Assembly (NCBI GenBank): GCA_020744425.1
Contig: JAGMUV010000018.1
Coordinates: 62,001 to 126,000, forward strand
Reading direction: 5' to 3'
Source of the DNA: Dactylonectria macrodidyma
Taxonomy: Eukaryota > Ascomycota > Sordariomycetes > Hypocreales > Nectriaceae
DNA length: 64,000 nt
In this document: piece after piece, positions 27,615 to 37,972 of the stretch
Numbering within the stretch: the stretch's first letter is position 1
Layout: each line of letters opens with the position of its first letter
The notes under the pieces: model-generated
The model's input: the letters and a program-made list of their open reading frames with translations, nothing else
Database searches by the model: none
What the model was told of the DNA's origin: nothing
Translations under genes and position numbers: made by a program

Positions 27615-27675
27615 AGGTTTCTTATAATTATATAAAAAGTATTCTAGCTTATTATAGTTATAGTAATTAAATGTT
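27615..27675 (-). pseudogene. Gag zinc-knuckle relic
   Basis: Minus-strand reading gives YYNYNKLEYFLYNYKKPKK. Its spacing matches a CCHC knuckle, with tyrosine at each cysteine position and at the histidine, the changes expected from G-to-A RIP mutation. Confidence 0.72.
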
Positions 27676-28083
27676 TTCTTTCTCTATTAAAATTATTACT
27701 ATACTGCTCTAAGTTCTATAAGTCTTATTATAGTATTATAAAAAGTGTTAAGAGTTTATAATTTCTTCTAATTAGTATAGTTCTTTCTTTTCTAATTACT
27801 ATTATTATTATTAATATTTTGTTTTTCTATTTATTATTTAAATAGTTAGTTATTAATTATAATAGTGAGTTTAGCATACTAAGCAAAGTCTATAAGTAGG
27901 TCTATATTCTTAATAAGTTTATCTTTAATATCGTCCTTTAGGTTCTAATAAAACTTATTAATAAGGTTTTTATTTAATTAATTAAGTTTTATAGTAATAT
28001 ATTAAAACTTTAAGAAGTATTTAAATACTGCTTTTATTTACTTAAGTTTTCTAATAGTATTAAGCGTATTATATTTCTTATCT

Positions 28084-28525
28084 TAACGTATATGATAAGC
28101 ATGCGACGCATCCAAGTATGCGACGCATTTCCAATTTATACCTAAAACAGTACTTTTTTAAAAATTCTTTAAAAATTTAAACTAAGCTTAAAATAGCTTA
28201 TATTTTATATATAAGTTTAATAAGTATATAAAAATAAGTAAAGATTTTTTTAGATTTTTAAAAGATTTTATTTATAGTCTTATTTTAAAAAATCTTATTC
28301 GCACTGTTTTTTTTCTTATTTATAATTTTAAAAAGCTAAATAAATTAGTTAAAAGTCTAATAAAAATACTAAATTATGACTTTTTTAGTTAATTACTTAA
28401 AATTAATTTTCTAAAATTTCTAAGACTATACAGCCCATTTTAGAAAATTTAAAGTTTACCCTTTTAGGTATACAGTATAAGTGCGTCGCATACTTGGATG
28501 CGTTGCATGCTTATCATATACGTTA
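28084..28525. mobile_element. Short TIR element inside the gypsy gag region
   Basis: Best-preserved ends of the family: TAACGTATATGATAAGC, then AAGCATGCGACGCATCC and AAGTATGCGACGCA, mirrored on the right with one difference per module. TIR about 45 bp, total 442 bp, flanked by TA. It inserted into the retrotransposon, so it is the younger of the two. Confidence 0.88.
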
Positions 28526-29308
28526 TTTATTATAATTATTAATTAGTAATTATTTATATTTATTAAAGCTATTAAATATTATAGTTATTTTAGGCTTTTA
28601 CTAACTTAAGGCTTAAGTTATAAAGTTTTTTAAAATTAACTTATAGTTCTAAACTACTTTACTTTTTAGTCTTCTTATAATATATTATATTTTAAGTAAG
28701 TTATTTATAAATAGTAATAAGTAATATATATAGTAAGACTTAAGGCTAGTAAGGTATTCTTATAGCTTTTTAGAGTTTTTATTAAACTTTAGTAACTATT
28801 TAAGCTTAATAGTTTTTCTAATATTATAAATATATATTATTATAATAGGTTATTTATATCCTATGAGTTAAACTGCTTATTATTCTTAATTATTCTTAGT
28901 TTAAACCAATTTAATAATAAGTTTAGCAATTTTTTATTCTATAGCTATAATAATTATATCTATAGCAGGATTATTTAGCAGAGCCTAGAGTTATATATAT
29001 AACTATTTAAAACGCTCCTTATTCTAGCACTACTCCTCTTTTTATATAGCGTTAGTACGTACTCCTAAAGCCAAAAGTTCAGCAAGTCTTATAAAGAGTC
29101 ATTCATTCTCTACGTAAAGCTCTTTAAGTTCTTCTTCATACTTATTATTAGAGGCTTCTATATATTTATTACTATCTCTATCTTTAGAGAGCACTAGGGC
29201 CTTACCTTTAGATAAGGGCATATTATTAAAAGGTATAGTAAGTACTATTATAGTTTATTAGATATTACTTAGTATATAAAGTAACTATTTAAATAAAAGC
29301 TATTAATA

Positions 29309-29725
29309 TATAATAGTTATATTCTTAGGCTAGGCTATATAAAGTATAGAGTAGCTTAAAAAGGGTTCTTAAGGGATAGACTAGGGTTTATATTAGTAGA
29401 ATGATTAGGTTATACTTACTAAATAGTAATTATAGTATTATATTAAGTAATAATTAATATATAATAATATATAGTAATTAGAGTAGATTAAAGTAATTAA
29501 GTTATATTAATAGTTAAGGAACTACTTATACTAGATGTATACTTTTTAAATATCTATATAGTTATAGTATAAGTTAGATTATTAGGATTATCTAATGATC
29601 CTAATAATCCTAGATCATTTAGATTATCTAGTATTCTAAGTGATTTATGTGTGATTAGAGCGAAAGGTGGGGATACTGTTAGCACACGTGATCAGGTCGC
29701 GGCCTAGTTTGCATAGGTCGTGACA
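29309..29725 (-). repeat. Right (5') LTR of the gypsy element
   Basis: 417 bp; longer than the partner because of about 36 extra bases near 29580-29620 made of repeated AGGATTATCTAATGATCCT-like words. It keeps the intact GGTCGTGACA terminus and a GC-richer last 60 bp, so RIP was weaker here. Confidence 0.88.
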
Positions 29726-29738
29726 CTTAATATAATTA

Positions 29739-29867
29739 AGAATATACACACACCCAATCAGATGCCTTACATAAGAAAAGCTCGTAATAGTGGGGATCAT
29801 ATGCAACTCAGAATATACACACACCCAATCAGACGCCTCACAGAATCAGGGCTCGTGACAGAGCGAG
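29739..29867. repeat. Two-copy direct repeat, 71-bp period
   Basis: AATATACACACACCCAATCA occurs at 29741 and 29812, each followed by a related ~35-bp segment ending GCTCGTRAYAG. The first copy shows C-to-T/G-to-A changes relative to the second. Confidence 0.6.
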
Positions 29868-31480
29868 AAAAAAAGCAATTATTGGGAGAGGAGGACTAGA
29901 GGCGCCCTCCAGTATCACGCTTGATTGAGAATGCTCAAGCTTGACACATGACGTGAATCGCTACGCGTATCCAGGAATGGATTATCCCATGCTTGCTCCA
30001 TGATCCCGATTGAGGAGGGAAACCTCGTTTTGGACGGCAGAGTGGAGAGCTTCCTCCAGGGAACCATTGAATAAGTAAAAGCTCTTGATAAGAAAGATGC
30101 CGTGCGCTCTGCTTAGACATGAGAGCGATTCTAGTGAGTGCGGTCCCGGCGCTATGAGCTAGCCCGACGTCACTGATCAGTAGCGCTTATCGACAGTGCA
30201 CGGAACTTCCCATCGTCGCGGTCAAGTAGTATTGGTTCAGTAAGATGATGGGAGTCCATGACTCGACATCGTGATATGCTTCGCACAGTAATCTGCATGT
30301 CACACTCGATGGAGGGAAGCTGCCAGCAGCCTCGCTGTCCTGGGCCATTAATCCCGGCAGCCACACCTACCAAAGTACTGGCACGAGTCAACCGGCCTAC
30401 GGCTGATCTTCCCGGACCCGTGCGGACCTGGTACGGATGTTGCTTGAGTAGGGCATCCGGATCCATATTATACCGGTGCCACGCCAGTGACGAGCCGCTC
30501 TCTCATCCGTGTTCCCCGTACGTAGTGTCCTCAGGCACATGCTGGAAGCTTGCGTGCTCCTGGTCTAGTCACACCTGGGGTGGCGTGATAGATTCAATAA
30601 GGGTCTTGCAATGACATTCCCACTAGGCCAGGACGAACCCGTGGCTGATAGTCTGGTTGGTCGCTTCCATCCCATGTCCATCCGGCATTCTAGTGCTGAA
30701 GCGAGTGCAAAACCATGGGAGAAGATTTGTTCCACGTTCGCGTAATGTCAGCTAGATCGTCTGGTCACTACTTCGTACTGGCACAGATAACTTGGAGAAC
30801 TTCTGTAAAAAGCTGACCGGTCTTCTAATGACCAAGACCCCCGCCAATGACGCTGAAGATGCGTATCGGTATCCTGTCCTCGGTGACCAGGCACCACAGT
30901 CATTTCGAATTGTTTCCCTCAATTTCTTGTCCCCAAACCGCACCTTCAGCCTAACCTTGCCAGGGATGATGAGCCAATACTATGACTCCCATGACATTAT
31001 GCGGATGCAACATTCGAATGGCAAAACATCTGCTCACGCTCCAGGATCCCGCATGCGCCCGTCCGAGGCGCAAGAAGATTATCACCAACCTTTTGAGCCT
31101 AACCTGAACTTAGGCATGTTTCGAGCGATGATTCATTGTTGATTGCGAATCGTCTGACGCAGCTGGAATAGCAATGGCTTGAGGATGCCCCTATGCTGGC
31201 TTTGTGGCGTGCGACCATCATGTGTTGAGTTTAGTGTGACCGGGTAGCTGGAAAGCCACCAAGCCCGTCATCTCGGCCGCCTGGCAATCGCTTAATGCTA
31301 TACCCGAGTCAAGCATAGGGGCTAAGTTGGGTTATCTCTCCCGCTCTCCCCGCACGATCGTTCTCGAGGACTACCCATCACAGTCGCGCGGCCACAGGGC
31401 ACCGGCAGTTTGGGACCAACGACGATTGACCCTCAACCCCACTTGGCACTCGTGCTTAATGTCCTGATCTCAGCTCAGTC
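29868..31480. other. GC-normal intergenic region, no gene accepted
   Basis: About 1.6 kb of non-repetitive-looking sequence. Several open frames of 60-118 codons exist (for example 30258-30614 and 30792-31142), but none shows a recognisable motif or convincing splice structure. It could hold a decayed or lineage-specific gene. Confidence 0.4.
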
Positions 31481-31508
31481 ATGGACCATCAATCTAAGAT
31501 AGGCCAGT

Positions 31509-32922
31509 ATGGCCCGCAGCCAGCGACAACTTTGGTTCGGCCCCTTCTTGCGGCAGCAGTCACCTTCTTGTTCCTCACACACTGACGCGGAAAAGGGCGT
31601 GTCGTTTGGCCTGCTTGGCATCTCCGTGGGACTCGTCGCCGCACGGCTATATCTCCGCCTCGGCATCCAAAACCGAAGATTGCTCGTCAGCGATCTGCTC
31701 ATGGTCACGACACTGCTCATGGGCATTCCTCCGACCGTCCTTCTTATTTATCTCGACAGACTGGGCGCGCTTGATCCAGCTGTCAAAATCACTTTCGAGA
31801 ATTTCCGCGGAAGTCCTGACGACATAGCACAAATCATCAAGGTATGTGATTCCAACAGTCTTACAGCTGGACAGAGGACCTGTGACTGATTGACGGACCC
31901 AATATAAGTTATTCTGGATTGGAGCTATACCATTCATAACAACACTGTACCTATGCAAGGCAACGCTTCTTTCCACGTACTTGCAGGTATTCCCCATATT
32001 TATGCACAAACGGAGAATATTTTTATGGGCGATAGTAGCGTATACTATCATGGCTTACGCTTTGGCGATGGGATTGACATTCGGCCGGTGTACGCCGATT
32101 GAGGACAATTGGTACGTATGAGACGAATGTCTCCTATTTACTAATTATTGCTGATTTATAGCATAGGGCCCTAGCATCAACATGTCGCATCAAGCGAGGC
32201 AAATATAGCTTCATGATTAATTGGAGTCTCCACTTCTTTGGCGATCTTCTAGGTGAGATGGACAGACATATGCGGCGATGTAGCCCTGGTAAATAGCAAC
32301 GTGCTAATTTTAATAGTCTTCGCTCTCCCTTGGCTCATCGTACCCCACTTGCAATTGCGGAGAACCCTCAAAATTGGCATTTACTGCACGTTCCTCTTAG
32401 GTCTTTTTGACATTTGTTTTGCGATACTGCGCTTCGTCAGTCTAGTAAGAGCATCGATTGATAGCTCACTTCCTATCGGGCTGACAGGTGAGTGCGACGA
32501 GGATCGCATAAGAACTTATAACTGCGATTCCTTATGACTAGGATGTGCTAACATGCGTAGTGCTGTGGACTTCTCTTGAGGCTAACGTAGGCATTGTCGT
32601 TGCCTGCCTACCCTCATTAAGGCCATATTTCAGTAAGGACTATGGCGGTTATGGTCAACGGTCGAGCTCTTCTTACCCTGAGACTGTGGGTCAATCGGGG
32701 GCAAGGCTGGGGAAGCGCTCAGCTTCTGGGGTTGGACGGAATGGGATTAATGCGATTGACGAAGCGGTTTTGTACATGTCGGATGGAGAAAGGAGGAGCA
32801 TAACGAATGGAAGTGAACTGGAGTTGGTACCGACGAAAAAGTGAGTAGGAGAGTTTTGCATAATGGCAAAGTGAAATGCTTACGTCCTTTGCAGACCAGA
32901 ATCTCATCCAGACATGGCTTGA
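31509..32922 (+). CDS. SAT4/rhodopsin-like fungal integral membrane protein
   Basis: Six exons: 31509-31841, 31909-32111, 32167-32252, 32317-32487, 32561-32840 and 32895-32922; all phases agree, giving 366 residues. Hydrophobic helices appear in order: LLGISVGLVAARLYLRL, the LLMVTTLLMG region, LFWIGAIPFITTLYLCK, FLWAIVAYTIMAYALAM, a VFALPWLIVPHL helix, the GIYCTFLLGLFDICFAILRF helix and WTSLEANVGIVVACLPSLRP. This pattern (plus FGRCTPIEDNW) fits the fungal SAT4/rhodopsin-like membrane family. The C-terminus is Ser/Gly-rich and ends DMA after a last 54-bp intron. The N-terminus is doubtful: an ATG at 31481 opens another frame coding a plausible hydrophobic leader that stops at 31583. No G-protein or light function is shown. 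Confidence 0.78.
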
Positions 32923-34330
32923 TCCTAAATATACACAGCCATGAGTACTCAAGGTACGGTGTATCCAATGAGCCCCGGTCGATCTGGGAAGAAGTCGTTG
33001 TCCGCTCGCTAAGTTAGAGTAGTGGGTGCATAGAACGGACCGTCGTTGGGCATTAAATGAATTTACCTTTAAGGGTTATCTATCCTAATAAACGAACCCC
33101 GGATTTCCACAGTTACTGCCGGCATTGAGATTTATCTCCCCGCGCCCGCACCGGCCTTAGTAGCAAGGAGGGGAAAAAAAAGTCCGGCCCGTGGCTTGCT
33201 GGTAATCCTCTCTCCTTGTGATATGATACTAGCCGCCCGGAGGCGCCATCCGGAGTCACGCCCCTAAGCCACACCACTTCGCTACTCAGTCATGCTGAAG
33301 CGAGGCATTCCGCTAGACAGGAGGGCCCCCGATGGAGTAGTTACTGGGCTCTTTACTATGTAGCTAATCACTATACTTCTGCTCTTTTGGTTCGTAGTGG
33401 AATAGAGATTGACCAATTTAGTTATCAGAAGCGCTGCGGCTTAACTAACATGCCCTTTTCCCCCTGCGTTGCTTGACCATTTTGTCAGTGATAATGCGTC
33501 TTTTCTCCGCTGCGAACCGAACGGTTCATTGCAATCATATATGAATCAGTGCCTTCAATGTCGAATTCGCTCGGGTATGGAATTAGAGAGGGTAGACGTG
33601 GCGGTTGTGAAAACCTAGCTTATTCATATTACGGATACATGTTCATCAGCATGTCCAATGGTGACTAAGCGAGTAAGAGAAGATTCTGATATCGCGTATG
33701 TCCTAACTTGGACGATCAGGCAAAGAGGCATAGAAATGAACACTTAGTATCAACATCTGACTTCTATAAATGACGCATAAGTAATAATAGAATACAGGTT
33801 TTCTAGTATTTATAAATTTGCTGATTTTGGACTAATTCTAGCACTGGCAGAAAAGAGGAGATTTAGGCAGCGGATTCGGGTTTAGCCGCGTCCTAATTTG
33901 CGCCTGATTTGTAAGGCAATAACTGACACAGCCGATCACAGCGCCTCTTTCATAGATCAATTATACACACAATTTCCTATGCGTCCTGCTACGGCCTGGC
34001 TCTTGAGGATTTTCATTAAAAAATGTGGGCATTTCTGGTTACCCAGGCCATACTCTTTCCAAATGCGAACGTAGGCGGCGACACAGAGGATGCACCACCT
34101 AGCATCCAGGCAAAGCTGCATCAGGCATTCGGTGGCCTTGTCACATTTGCAAGGCGGTTTTACGAAGATTCCCTATTTAGTAAACAACTAGGCAATCCCG
34201 TGTTTTTACTTGTAGCTCTAATAAAACCTTAAATTTTTTCTATTTAGTTTCTTAAACGAGGTGTGGTAGGTTTCTACTCTGAATCATTTACTAATTAAAA
34301 CCCACTTATCTAACCTTGTCACAGCCCATA
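32923..34330. other. Intergenic region, right part of the GC-normal island
   Basis: No gene accepted. A 69-codon frame at 34023-34232 has no recognised domain and may be a gene fragment at the edge of the AT-rich block. No RNA gene seen. Confidence 0.45.
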
Positions 34331-34477
34331 CTTAACCCAAGGGGTCTAAAGGCAGTTAGGACTAGCAGTAATATAGTACTTATAAATTTCATTTAATAAC
34401 CTAAGGATTATAACTCTAAGGATTATTATAATCTAGGATTACTATAATCTATAAATTGTATAATTTATAAGAACTTA

Positions 34478-36819
34478 TAACATACTTAATAAGTAAGTAA
34501 GCTAAATAAGTAAGTAAGCTAAATAAGTAAGTAAGCTAAATAAGTAAGTAAGCTATAAATACTATATATTAAAAAGAGCTAAACTTTAAATTTTTAAAAC
34601 TAGCTATTTAAGTATTAAAAATAAAATAAAAATACTTTTAATTATTTAATTAAAAAGAAAACTAATGTATATAATAAGCATACTAGTTAAACAAACTTAT
34701 TAGTTAAAAATCCCTTAACTTTTTATCTTTCTACTTAATTAATCAATTCTTAACTATTCAAAATATTATAATTAAATAATAAGGTAAATATCCTTCTTAT
34801 ACTTTAAGCCTATTAAAATAACTTAAAATTAAGTCTCTAACGTATTATAAAGATCTATTAAGTTAAGTATAGTACTCTTTTTAACTAAGAGAATAGCATT
34901 ACTACTTATTACAATTAGATCCCTAAATTATATAAACTATCCGATCTAGAAGTATAGATTATTATTCAGTTTATTTTTAACTTAGATTTATAAGGATTTC
35001 TTCTATAACTATATAGTATTAAAGAAATAGCTAACTAACTACTTACTAACTATAATGTATTACTTATTAGTAAGCACTAAGCTTTAAATTTTATTAAGTA
35101 ATAATTAGACTGTAACATATGTTTTTTTATAAATATAATTACTAAAAGGCTAAATATAAAGATATAATTATTATTTATAATTAGTTTAAGCTTATAGAAA
35201 ATATAATTATAAAATATAATATTATTCTTATTAATATTTATAATTTTTAATAAGACTGGCTTTATAATAGGCCTAATTATAAATAGTATAATTATTATAA
35301 ATATAAAAAGGTATAAAAACTTAAAATCAGTCTAGCTTAAAAATTAAAAGTAGGTTATAATTATTTAAGTAATTAATATAAAAGGCTAAGCAATTTAGCT
35401 ATTTATTATAATTATAAGCTAATATTACCTTATTAACTAATATTAAAAAAGCAATCTCTTAAGTAATTAGACTATTATAATAACTTAAAATAGCTAAATT
35501 AATAATAAGATAAGTCTTAAATAGCTTAAGTACTTTAACTAATATATAAAGGCCCGATTAACTAATTACTATTATCTTCTAATCTTTAATAAGTATAAAA
35601 GTTATTACTTAATTAACTTTAAGAAATATTATTAAGTAAACTATATTATTATACTTTATATACTGCTTTATTTATCTTATTTACTTTAGCCTTTTAATAT
35701 AGAGTGCTTTAAGCTACTTAAAAATATATATAGTTAAGAAATTAAATAGTTAATTAAATACCTAATTACTTATATTTTAAAGACTGACTTCTTTCTAGCT
35801 TTTTATATTACTTACTAAGCTATTATAATAGAAAGTAATATTAAAAGAGGTTTTTAAAGAACTAGGCTTATTCCTTTAGACTTAGAAAGTATTATATTAA
35901 AGCTTAATATATAGCTATAGATTCTAACACCTGTTAAAAAAGAGGCTAGCCTTCCTAACCCTTAAGTACTTAAGATACTAAAGACTGTCCTTAAGGCCAC
36001 TTCTTAATCTAAATACTTTAAAAGATAAATCAGAAGGCATTAAAGCAGCTCTCTAATATCTATTATTAATACGCTTAAGTCATTTTCTAAAAGAATGAAA
36101 GTAATAATATATTAAATAGTATTATTAAAGTCTAAGAACTAAATCCTTTAATAAGTAAATAAGACTCTTAGTAAATAGTATAAAGTAAAAAAAAACTGCT
36201 TATAGAATAAAGAGAAGATAATTATAAATAAAGGAAGAGATATAATTAATTAGAAGGATATTAATATATAATTAGTAATTAAATTATTAAGATATTATAA
36301 TTAAAGAGGGTTAGTATAACTAAAGAAAAGGCATTATAAAATATATAATAAGACTGGTTATAATATAAAAATATATTAAATAATTATTATAATATTTAGA
36401 AAAGAGTATAGTAATTAGTTTTAATTAATTAAATGCTTTATTATATATTTATTTTAATTTTTAGTTTAAGGGTAATAAATTTTAACTAGTAAGCTTATTT
36501 AATTAGTATGCTTATTATATATATTATATAATCAATTTTTTAAATTTTTTAAAAAGTTTTTTTATATAGAAATATCTAAGCATATAATATAATTAAGCAT
36601 TTTTAATATAGCTTATTAAGTAATTTTTTAAAAAAATCTAAGAAAGTTTATATTTATTTTTTAATATATAATAAAACTATTTTTATAATATTATCTATTT
36701 TACTCTTAGTTTTAATTTTAAAAAATATTTTAAAGATATTTTTATTTAAAGTATAAATATTAGAAAATTTTAAAGTGGCTTATTCACTTATTTAGCTTAC
36801 TTACTTCTTAAGTATATTA
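34478..36819. mobile_element. Short TIR element split by a Fot1-type transposon
   Basis: Left end TAACATACTTAATAAG, right end the inverted copy at 36775-36819. Removing the nested element (34663-36526) leaves about 476 bp. The left end carries four tandem copies of AAGTAAGTAAGCTAAAT (34491-34558) instead of two. Confidence 0.72.
34663..36526 (+). mobile_element. Fot1/pogo-type transposon, copy 1 (1,864 bp)
   Basis: TIR ends TAATGTATATAATAAGC plus modules AAGCATACTAGTTAAAC and AAACTTATTAGTTA, inverted at the right. The interior codes a decayed pogo-class transposase on the plus strand: a CENP-B/Tc5-type helix region (FNLDL.GFLL.LYSIKEIAN, about 34960-35060), the block around the first catalytic position near 35245, and the C-terminal PLDPERV-like and coiled region. 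Stops are frequent and an extra T near 35245 breaks the frame. Inactive. Confidence 0.82.
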
Positions 36820-37020
36820 ATCTATTTAATATATAAATACTTAAAAAGTATATATATAAAATAAATAGCTTTTTAATTATAAATATAATTTAATTACTTT
36901 AATTTACTTTAATTATTATATATTATTATATATTAACTATTATTTAATATAATATTATAATTATTATTTAATAAGTATAATTTAATTACTTTATTAATAT
37001 AGATTTTAGTTTATTCTTTA
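36820..37020. other. Spacer between nested elements
   Basis: About 200 bp of AT-rich sequence without recognisable structure. Confidence 0.4.
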
Positions 37021-37270
37021 TATAGAGGCTAGAGTAGTAAAAGGAGTAAAAGGTTATTAATAGAACTCAGTAATTGTAAGTTAAGGAATTAACTAATTAA
37101 AAAAAGAAATAAAGATTTAGAAAGAGTAAGAAAAGATAATTAAGAAAGTAGTTAGTTTGATTTAATTAGTTAAGAAATGCATATATTAATAATAATAATT
37201 ATTATAGACTGGCTAGAGAAAAGCTCTAGCTTTATAAAGAGATTGCTATTTAATCTTATATTTAATTTAA

Positions 37271-37699
37271 TAACATATATAATAAACGAGTGGGATAAAT
37301 AAGCAAGTATAATACTTATATTATATAACTAAAAGTATAAACTTTAAAATTTCTAAAATAGGCTATAAAGCTCTATGAATTTTAGAGAATTAATTTTAGA
37401 TATTTAATTAAAAGGTTAAATAGTTAGTCTTTTTTTTATATTTTTAAAAAAAATATTAAGCTAATTATAAATAAAAATAGTAAAAACAATAATGCAAATT
37501 TAATACTACTAGCGCTATATATATATATAATCTAAGAAAATTCATAAAAATAATATATATTATAAGTAAGTTAAAGTTAAAATCTTAGCTATTTTAAGCT
37601 TAGTTTAAATTTCTAATAATCTTTTAAAAATAGTGATTTAAGGTGAAAATCAGAGTGTTACGCTCGCTTGTTTCTCCTACTCACATATTATATATGTTA
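37271..37699. mobile_element. Short TIR element inside an LTR
   Basis: Ends TAACATATATAATAAAC and TATATATGTTA, with AAACGAGTGGGATAAAT and AAGCAAGTATAAT modules on the left and GCTCGCTTGT-type on the right. Length 429 bp. Confidence 0.75.
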
Positions 37700-37972
37700 G
37701 AGGATTTTAATAATTTATTATAGTAAAATCAGGTAAAATATATCTTAAGTTTTAAGACTATTAAATATATATCTAATACTTAAACTCTAATCTTATTAAA
37801 GGTTCTTATTATAAATATCTTGTATAATTATAATATAAGGAAGATAGGCTTTTTAAAGTATATTATATACTATTATAAAGTTAAAAATCAGAAGATTTTA
37901 AATATATTATTTATAATCTTATTTAATAGAGGCTAAAGGAGATATTTCTTTATTAGTTATATATTTTATATA

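Larger units (their letters stand above)
7660..29725. repeat. AT-rich, RIP-decayed transposon block 1
   Basis: About 22 kb of extremely AT-rich DNA with stop codons in every frame and stacked relics of TIR elements, LTRs and gypsy retrotransposons. Codon changes in recognisable relics are G-to-A or C-to-T, as RIP produces. It ends sharply at the right end of the gypsy element, where GC-normal sequence resumes. Individual elements are listed separately. Confidence 0.85.
21200..29725 (-). mobile_element. Complete but inactive Ty3/gypsy retrotransposon
   Basis: An 8.5-kb element with two direct LTRs (21200-21580 and 29309-29725) and a perfect 5-bp target duplication CTTAA (21195-21199 and 29726-29730). 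Read on the minus strand, the 5' LTR is the right one and begins TGTCACGACC. The order gag, RT/RNase H, integrase fits Ty3/gypsy. All domains carry many stops and substitutions of the RIP type. A 442-bp TIR element interrupts the gag side at 28084-28525. Confidence 0.9.

Noticed and set aside
7660..29725. Mitochondrial insertion as the cause of high AT content
   Set aside because: No mitochondrial gene is seen, whereas LTRs, target duplications and RIP-altered transposon motifs explain the region.
30170..31142. Several open frames of 61-118 codons on both strands
   Set aside because: They overlap each other, show no motif, and no splice pattern connects them.
34491..34558. CRISPR-like regularly spaced repeat
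   Set aside because: Units are contiguous 17-bp tandem copies with no spacers, at the end of a TIR element in a fungal genome.
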